A stretch of 64,000 nt of DNA from Neonectria sp. B-13. Its lineage: Eukaryota; Ascomycota; Sordariomycetes; Hypocreales; Nectriaceae. The notes below the pieces were generated by a model, which worked only from the letters and a program-made list of their open reading frames with translations, searched no databases and had not been told where the DNA came from. Below are positions 57,521-64,000 of the stretch, in pieces. A program made the translations under genes and the position numbers. Position 1 is the first letter of the stretch; each line of letters starts with the position of its first letter. The stretch spans positions 870,501-934,500 of the forward strand of contig NOKP01000001.1 of NCBI GenBank assembly GCA_002682825.1, read 5' to 3'.

Positions 57521-58874
57521 TGTTGCGGTGCTGTATCGACTATCGAGCGGGAAGAGACGAGGCAAAGCACTCAGATGAAGCTCGGAAAGAGTGCAAGAAC
57601 ACGATATTGCAAAATGAAGAATAGAAAATGGTCAGGTTCGGAGAAAGCACGCCACGGCGGAGTCTTTGCCATCACGGTCGTGGCTCAGTCAATCAGCTCG
57701 TGTGGTTTTTGGCGGGACAAGGACTAAACTTTACGTACCAACTACCCCGCCAATGCCGAGTCTATCCGTGTTAGAGCGAAAGCTTAGTCATGATAATTGT
57801 CAATACCGAGAAACCGAATTCCAGAAGGAGGTAAGTGGGGTATGACTGATTACATAACAAATTTCCTCCAATTGGGTGAGACCTTGACTGTTATCTTATC
57901 GGTTCCCTTGGCGTCTGGCTGCGTGTGGTCCGAAGCTTTGGATCCAGATCTGCACTCGACGACAGAAGTTCCCAAGCCATGCCCGTCAGCGATTGAGAAG
58001 ACTAAGTTATGTAGGCACGTTCTGTAGTACAGTACCTCACTAAGCCCCAAAATACTAAAGTAAGCTTAATTTCCGCCTTCTCTCCCAAACAACCTTATCG
58101 CGATACTCTAGATCCAAAATCGAACTTCAGGGAACAGGTACCGGGTAGGCATATTCGCCCGTTACATAGCATGACCAACCACTCTCTTTATTGTTCTTCA
58201 TTGTTTTGTCTTAATGATACATCTGTCTGTCTCGTATGTTGCCATAAGTCAAGGACAGGGTCTGTATCTACGATGACCGTTGTCGGGGACCTTTTGGAAG
58301 CTCGCCTTGTGTTGGACAATAGTTCCTCTCCCCACTCCGCCTTTTCAACAAGGGCCTATCATCATCGTTAATTCCTCCGTCTGTCCCTTTCGTAAATGAC
58401 CGTCTCTCCATCAATCACCCTGTGCAGCCCACTCGTGGGCAACCACTTCCCCTTCTTGGGGACAATCCCCATTCGTCCCCGCGCGTCGAACGTTGCACTT
58501 TCTCACATCCCCGTTCATCTCCGGCAAATAAGACATCACCATCGTTGCGCCACTGCAGGGGCTTCGGCGCCAACCCGCTCGCCAAGCTGCTCTGCTTTGC
58601 GACCTGCCGTTTCCGCTCCAGCTACCGATAGGCCAAGAGGGCTGTTGAGTTTCCTCATGAGGAATAACCTGCACGCTTAATTGCCTGGTATACGATGATC
58701 GTCATGCTTCGTGCGACTGCATTGAGGGGAGCTTGTTATCCGTCGATGACATCTCTGGCAATGTTGTACTATATAACCGCCCCGTGGCCGCATGCCATGA
58801 GCCACTCCAGACTCTGCACGACAAGCTTCGCCACACGGAGCATTGTGGGATCCTGAGAGCCATCATTCTACACC
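57521..58874. other. Divergent intergenic, CYS4 / M28 gene
   Basis: 1.35 kb. Open frames at 58396-58680 lie on both strands and appear random. No gene. Confidence 0.5.
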
Positions 58875-60504
58875 ATGAAGCTTCTTACTGGCCTGCTCTA
58901 CGGAGCTTTGTTTGCGGCCGAGGTGACGGGCAAGAAGTTGACCGCCAGCCAGGTTGAGGGCGACATTAAGAAGTCCAAGTAGGCATCTTCATAAAATCGG
59001 CATCTTTGGAAACGAAATATCTAACTGTTCCAGGCTCAAGACGACCCTCTCCGATCTCAACAAAATCGGCAATAAGAATGGCGGGAACAGAGCCTTTGGC
59101 CTTCCCGGCTACAAGGCTTCTGTGGACTACATCCTCAGCCAAGTCGAGGGCAAGTACGGAAAGTACCTGGACACATTTGTTCAGCCGTTCAACCATACCT
59201 TCGAGGAGACCCGGGATATCTGGGTTCGTGGACCAGATGGTGAGGATGTCTATGTCGTCACTCTCATGTACAACCATGCAACTCCCGTCCCGGATGGTGT
59301 GACGGCGGAGCTTATCCCAGTCCCTGATGATGTTGAACGTGGTTCTGGCTGCTTCGAAGACCAGTGGGATGGAATCGACGCCACTGGAAAGATTGCTCTC
59401 GTGCTGCGTGGAAGCTGCGCCATTTCGGATAAGCTGAAGCTGGCTAAGGCACACGGAGCTCTGGCTGTCATCCTCATCAACCAGACTCCTGGCGACAGCA
59501 TTAGCGGTGCTACTCTCAGTGCTGAGAACCTTGGCCTGCTCGTGCCAGTTGGTGTCATCAGGAACGCAATCGGTGTCGAGTGGCAAGAGCGCATTGCAGC
59601 AGGCGAGACTCTTGAGGTCACTCTCTTGGTTGACTCTGTGAACGACCTCAGGGAAACCTGGAACATTATTTCGGAGACCAAGGAGGGTGACCCGAACAAC
59701 GTCGTAATGCTTGGAGCCCATCTTGACAGTGTGCAAGCTGGTCCTGGAATCAACGATGATGGCAGCGGAACTGCAGCCATCCTCGAGATTGCCAAGTCTT
59801 TCACCAAGTATAAGGGATACACCAACAAGGTCCGGTTTGCTTGGTGGGGTGCTGAGGAGTAAGTGGAATCGAGTCTTTGTAATTGCACTGGTGGCTAACT
59901 ATTTTCAGGAGCGGCTTGGTTGGGTCTCTTTACTACGGCTCTCAGTTGACCGCAGGAGAGGCTGATAAGATCCGATTTTATTTCAACTATGATATGATCG
60001 GTTCTCCTAACCCCATCTATGCTGTTTATGCCAACAACGACGCAGACAAGGTTGGTGGTGATATCATCGTCAACTGGCTCCGCAAGAAGGGCAAGGACGC
60101 TCAGTACAGGTACGTTTCTCCATCCTCGGCAGCGATATCAAAAAGCTAATGAACATCAAAGTGAATTTGAGTCATCATCTGACTACGTTGCCTTCCTCGA
60201 ACTTGGTATTCCATCTTCCGGAATCTTCACTGGCGCAGACACGGTTACCGACCCTTGCTATCACCTGGCGTGCGACACTCTTGACAATATCAACTGGACT
60301 GCCTTGACGCTCAACACCAAGACTGCCGGCCGAGCGGCAGCTCAGTTTGCTTTGAGTCTGGAGGGCGTCCCTCCGCGAGCTCAGACTACTGCCAACCCCA
60401 AGAGCAAGCGGGCCGTGGCATTGAGCTTCGAGAAGTGGGAGGCGAAGGCTAAGATTGTCGGAAAGCAGCACAGCTGTGCTTCGAGTGAGAAGATTGTTGT
60501 GTAA
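58875..60504 (+). CDS. Secreted M28 zinc aminopeptidase with PA domain (second copy)
   Basis: Four exons: 58875-58978, 59034-59858, 59909-60109 and 60162-60504 (490 aa). Residues 1-19 form a signal peptide (MKLLTGLLYGALFAAEVTG). The PA domain contains GKIALVLRGSCAISDKLKLA. All catalytic elements of M28 are intact: GAHLDSV, INDDGSGT, WWGAEESGLVGS, NYDMIGS and DPCYHLACDT. The third intron has a GCTAAC branch element. It is more like fungal leucine aminopeptidases of the secreted type; specificity is not readable. Compared with the gene at 18997-20730 the catalytic motifs agree but overall identity is modest and the last two intron positions differ, so the pair is an old paralogy and not a recent duplicate. 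The first in-frame ATG has a CACCATGA context. Confidence 0.95.
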
Positions 60505-61067
60505 GCTCTCAGCAATAAACAAGGCCGCTGGTAGATAAAAAAAAAACTAGAGAATTAGATCGCGGGGTTCTTTCCCTTCGTGTGTTGAATTGTTTTGGCC
60601 AAGGGGCTAGGTAGTGAAGCGATGGTGTCGTGAATGATGATTAATGATGTAGACCGAGACGGCGTTGTGAGTAGTTGAGCACTTTCGAATTTCAATTGGT
60701 ATCTTCCCAACATATGACGCACAGAAATCGTGAAGGGTCCGCCAAAATGCTCCTACCGCTATTTAACCCCCGGAGACTATAATCGACATGCCGTTCTCAA
60801 GGCCGGATGGATATCTGAAACCTTTACCGGTCGTTGTAAGTATCAAGCTGTCAAGCCGAACCCGGTCATAAAACTTACAAACTCATACTGCGTCCCCGCT
60901 TTAGGAAACCTCGTCAATAGGGAAATACCAGAAACCTTATGACTGAGAAGCCCACCCAGTCTCTACCTCATGATCCTCATCCAGGAAGACCGAGCTCTTT
61001 GGACTGCACAATATGTACACGCCCATGCCGTCGCAACAATTAAACGCAAGGCAGAAGCTTCAAGGCG
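60505..61067. other. Convergent intergenic
   Basis: 563 bp between the M28 gene and the small membrane protein. It contains an A-run near 60538-60547. No gene. Confidence 0.5.
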
Positions 61068-61583
61068 TCAACCTACATGCCGAATGTTGGGTGTTCGAGG
61101 GTTCGGAATAGGATTGGCGCGGTAGGTCGGGTACTTCGGACCTCCGGGAACGCGTTCGGCAACCGGGGGCGGCCACTGCACCGGGCTGGGCTGCGGCATG
61201 GGCCGCGGCGTGCGACGCCAGTGTTCCTTGGGCGGCGATGGCTCGGTAAAATCTTCCATGTACGAGCTGCTGTAGCTTGCGTAGCTGCGTCGGCTATTAT
61301 GCCGCACTGGTCGAGGCTGACGCTGACAGCAGCAGTAGAGGATGGCCACGGCCAGGACGAACGTGCCAACGACGGAGCCGACAATGGCTCCGATCTTGGC
61401 ATCCGAGAGCCCCGCCGCGCTTTCGTGATGATCAGTGGCCTGCGTTGTGTCTGTCGGTTCTCCGCCCAGTGTAACATGAGTCGTGAAGGTCGTATGTGCC
61501 CATGACAGGGTTTGTGTGATGACATGGACACCTTGACGAATCGCTAGCGAGTGGGGAAGCGGCTCATCTGTAGTTGTCTCCAT
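61068..61583 (-). CDS. Small single-pass membrane protein with Pro-rich cytoplasmic tail
   Basis: A single-exon reading of 171 aa beginning METTTDEPLPHSLAIRQG. A Thr-rich, probably extracellular segment (residues about 25-65) leads to one membrane helix at about 70-95 (IGAIVGSVVGTFVLAVAILY, then CCCQ). A basic, Ser/Tyr-rich and Pro-rich tail follows (SYASYSSSYMEDFTEPSPPK; PMPQPSPVQWPPPVAER). This layout is common in fungal type I surface proteins of unknown function. Such proteins usually have a signal peptide; none is visible here, so an upstream exon (perhaps using the CTACAG acceptor near 61570) may be missing and the start is uncertain. No family assigned. Confidence 0.5.
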   Translation of the reverse strand: METTTDEPLPHSLAIRQGVHVITQTLSWAHTTFTTHVTLGGEPTDTTQATDHHESAAGLSDAKIGAIVGSVVGTFVLAVAILYCCCQRQPRPVRHNSRRSYASYSSSYMEDFTEPSPPKEHWRRTPRPMPQPSPVQWPPPVAERVPGGPKYPTYRANPIPNPRTPNIRHVG

Positions 61584-63506
61584 GCTGCGTCGATAGTCTC
61601 CCAATAGTCCTTTCTGGGGATTTGGTTGACAGCAATGAATACAACGTCGTGAATGTGCAAGAAATGCTTGGAGCCTGGGACCAAATCCGGCGGGACCTTG
61701 CCTTTTGTGAGCTCTTTTCGTGCGGCGCATGCGTGCGATGCGTCCCACACTGCCTTATCACCGGAGGCAACCATCTCAAAGGCATACTGGTCATCTGATG
61801 CCTGGTTTGCGGGCACTACTGCTGTTGCTCTACATAGCAAGAAGCAGAGTGTGGTTGGGGGCCGCGACAGTTTCCTTGTGTGGGACACGAGAGAAGTGCA
61901 TCGCTGGTAGACTTGCATGGGAAAGTCACAATTACAAGACACGATAGGGTTAGGCTGAGCTCAAAGGTCCGCAATGGTTCCCAGAAGGCCGATAGGAGTG
62001 GGCTGCTCTGGAGTATAAGAGGCCAACCCTGGCAGCGTGATGCATGGCGGGCCAATGGTGATGATGCGCAGTGCAGGCGGGGTGGGCGATGCAGCCTGCC
62101 TTGGCCAGGCTCCCAGGGCTGAACGCAAGCATCTTGCCTTGTTGGGCGCCTTGCGGAGAGTTTGGATGGGTTGCAAGTTTGGTCAGCTGCATGATGAGGC
62201 TAATGTCGATGGTGTTGAGGATGCCCCGATGACGTTTGAGGGGGGCTGCAGGGCTGACCGCGGAGCTTGAGTCTGGATCAGAAGCCTCGGCCGACAAAGA
62301 GCCCTGCCAGACATGGAGATGTGCATTACCCGGAGCATTGCCAACGCATCAAGGTCGACGAGATCGAGCGGCAGATGGATGACGCTGATCACCGGAGTTT
62401 CCGTTTGCCGCATCGAGCTGATCCGGGATGATTCCCACGCATCAGTGCAATGGATGCATGAAGTCGCCTGCGTGTGCGTGAAGTGAGGGGTTTGACCGAT
62501 GTTGTGACTTGTGAGGGGGATTGTGCATCTCGGTCGGCCCAGAAAGATCCCAGGACCAACCGACCTGTCAGACTGAACCTGGTACATCAACTCTTGCATC
62601 GAAGGCATGTAAGACTCGCTTAACCTTGACAGAAAACGGAACCTCTTAGCACGCCGGATGACCAGGGCTCTATCTATGAACGCCGAAACAGTCACGGCCG
62701 AAAGCCAATTGCAGCCGGCCCGGGCCGCTTCCTAAATAGGAAGCCGTGATGTGGGGCCATCTCGGACGACGTTCGGGGCTCGACCCCACGGCTTCCGAAT
62801 TCATGACGGCGTTGCTCTACTGTTTCCTTAAGGAACATATGATCATTTTCTGCTAGGATCCTTGATTTTTCGTATGGGTGTAGAAAGCTCCGGTTTTTAG
62901 GGCATGCCTCCGACGAAATTCGCTTCCTTGTTTGGATGCTTGTGTTGTTTGTGTCTGCTGGTTATTTGAATGGTCATTTACGAATTATTTTGCATGTTGG
63001 AAGTACAAAATAATTATTTGTACGGGAGAGATCGAGGGGAGCCCTCCGTGGAACCTCAGACTTCTATCCTGGTTCTAGGCTGTCTCAGCCCGCTGGCTGT
63101 CCCTGGAACGTGGCTTGGCTGCCTGAGACCCATAGCAAGACATGATTCAGCTCTGCAATGAGTGTAATAGGCGTTGTGGATAACCGTGTCTTGCGGGGCA
63201 GAGCGCTTTTATGCACGAAGTAACGTTTCTCACCTATATCAGTGATTAAGTGTTGACAGAGGGACTTGAACTCACTATATTCATCGCCGAACTAACACTG
63301 GTGGGCTGAGCGCATCTCGCGTCCTCAAGAACCATAAGAATGGTCACAAATCAACTCGATACGTGGTCGAAGAAGCGCTGATATTACTCAAGGGTACAGT
63401 TGCGCCATGGCAGCGATATAAGCGACCTTATATCGTGTATCTACATATATCTAAAACAATATTGACTGACACCAAAATACCTACAAATATTATGGAGCTA
63501 TGAGTT
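61584..63506. other. Gene-poor stretch, right side
   Basis: 1.9 kb. Minus-strand frames at 61942-61544 and 62297-61950 could be upstream exons of the small membrane protein but do not join convincingly. Nothing else is recognised. Confidence 0.4.
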
Positions 63507-63638
63507 TCAAAGGAATCGCAGGATTTCCTCAAAAAGAAGCTCGAAATTCATGTTCGGCAGGTAGAACTGTGACTGGCTTAATGATTCATAATACGAGCCG
63601 GTCTTGAGATCGAAGATCTCCGCCATTGGCTGAATCAT
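63507..63638 (-). CDS. Possible terminal exon or short relic (uncertain)
   Basis: A short minus-strand frame from ATG 63638 to TGA 63509-63507 (43 codons), with coding-like composition ending YLPNMNFELLFEEILRFL. A second open fragment just upstream (about 63740-63640, YYDSPITPQTSEIC) is in another frame. Together they could be 3' exons of a gene entering from the right edge, or decayed remains. No family is recognised. Confidence 0.25.
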   Translation of the reverse strand: MIQPMAEIFDLKTGSYYESLSQSQFYLPNMNFELLFEEILRFL

Positions 63639-64000
63639 TGCCACAGGCAGATCTCAGAGGTTTGTGGCGTGATCGGAGAATCATAATACGTGTCTGACGG
63701 TCCTTGGGCTTATGTTTTGCAGTTGATTCGTTTTGTATTTGAGGCAGTGCACATCAGCCTTTCTAGCCAGGACTAAGGACTGATGCACGTGTACGATTGA
63801 GAGGAGGGGAGAAGCGTTTGAGAATTGGACTTTGCATGGAATTCAGTGGGATAGAGAGTCAAAAATGTTCGTCCCTACAAGATCTTGATTGAGTCCACTG
63901 GTTACCGAGTCTAACCCCGTCATTGTTGCTTTGCCGCCGCGTTCTTGGCTGCCGACATTATTGGCTTGGCGGATGTTGAAGCCAGCACGCATCCGGGACT
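63639..64000. other. Right edge, unresolved
   Basis: Minus-strand frames run to the window edge in two phases (one stops at 63922-63920), so a gene may enter here. It cannot be resolved from this sequence alone. Confidence 0.3.

Noticed and set aside
63255..63310. T-arm-like GAGTTCAAGTCC on the minus strand
   Set aside because: The flanking bases do not form a T-stem and no D-arm or acceptor stem is present.

Overview
This 64 kb window is nuclear DNA of a filamentous ascomycete, most likely a sordariomycete. The evidence is many short introns (about 45-80 bp, one exception of 577 bp) with GT...AG ends and TACTAAC/CTAAC-like branch points, CACCATGG-type start contexts, compact genes of roughly 50-55% GC, and Pezizomycotina families such as CFEM, PTH11-like rhodopsin, SigF-like NTF2, LrgB-like and Set9. 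There is no operon structure, CRISPR array, prophage or recognisable transposon. I found no convincing tRNA or rRNA gene. Most genes here are spliced; I rebuilt exon structures by hand and checked that the reading phase closes across every junction.

Left third (1-23 kb): the 5' part of a DUF1993 gene cut by the left edge; a large GPI-anchored cell-wall type protein with seven CFEM domains; a glyoxalase-like protein; two neighbouring RING-type proteins; anthranilate synthase component I (tryptophan synthesis) with GCN4/CPC1-type sites; a BTB/POZ protein; a third RING protein; an unrecognised 343-aa protein behind a 2.2 kb microsatellite-rich leader; a secreted M28 aminopeptidase; a relic of a PAP2-type membrane enzyme; and an unrecognised 86-aa spliced gene.

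Middle (23-47 kb): H4K20 methyltransferase Set9; mitochondrial ribosomal protein uL14m; RNA polymerase II subunit RPB9 with an unusual coding-like intron; a Pin1/Ess1 parvulin; an LrgA/LrgB-like fused membrane protein; an augmin HAUS3-like subunit; FAD synthetase FAD1; an AAAP-family amino acid transporter; a SigF-like NTF2 protein; and a seven-helix PTH11-like protein.

Right third (47-64 kb): a 4.6 kb stretch without a convincing gene; palmitoyltransferase AKR1, divergent from the SRP receptor beta subunit; cystathionine beta-synthase; a second M28 aminopeptidase; a small single-pass membrane protein; and gene-poor sequence with an uncertain 3' gene end.

The genes are mainly independent housekeeping genes arranged as divergent and convergent pairs; I see no biosynthetic cluster. 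The most unusual items are the seven-fold CFEM array (a possible multivalent haem-binding wall protein), the acidic open frame continuing in phase into the RPB9 intron, a 10-bp-phased TGACTC array in the Set9/uL14m intergenic region, and four genes whose first coding exons are only 3-18 bp.
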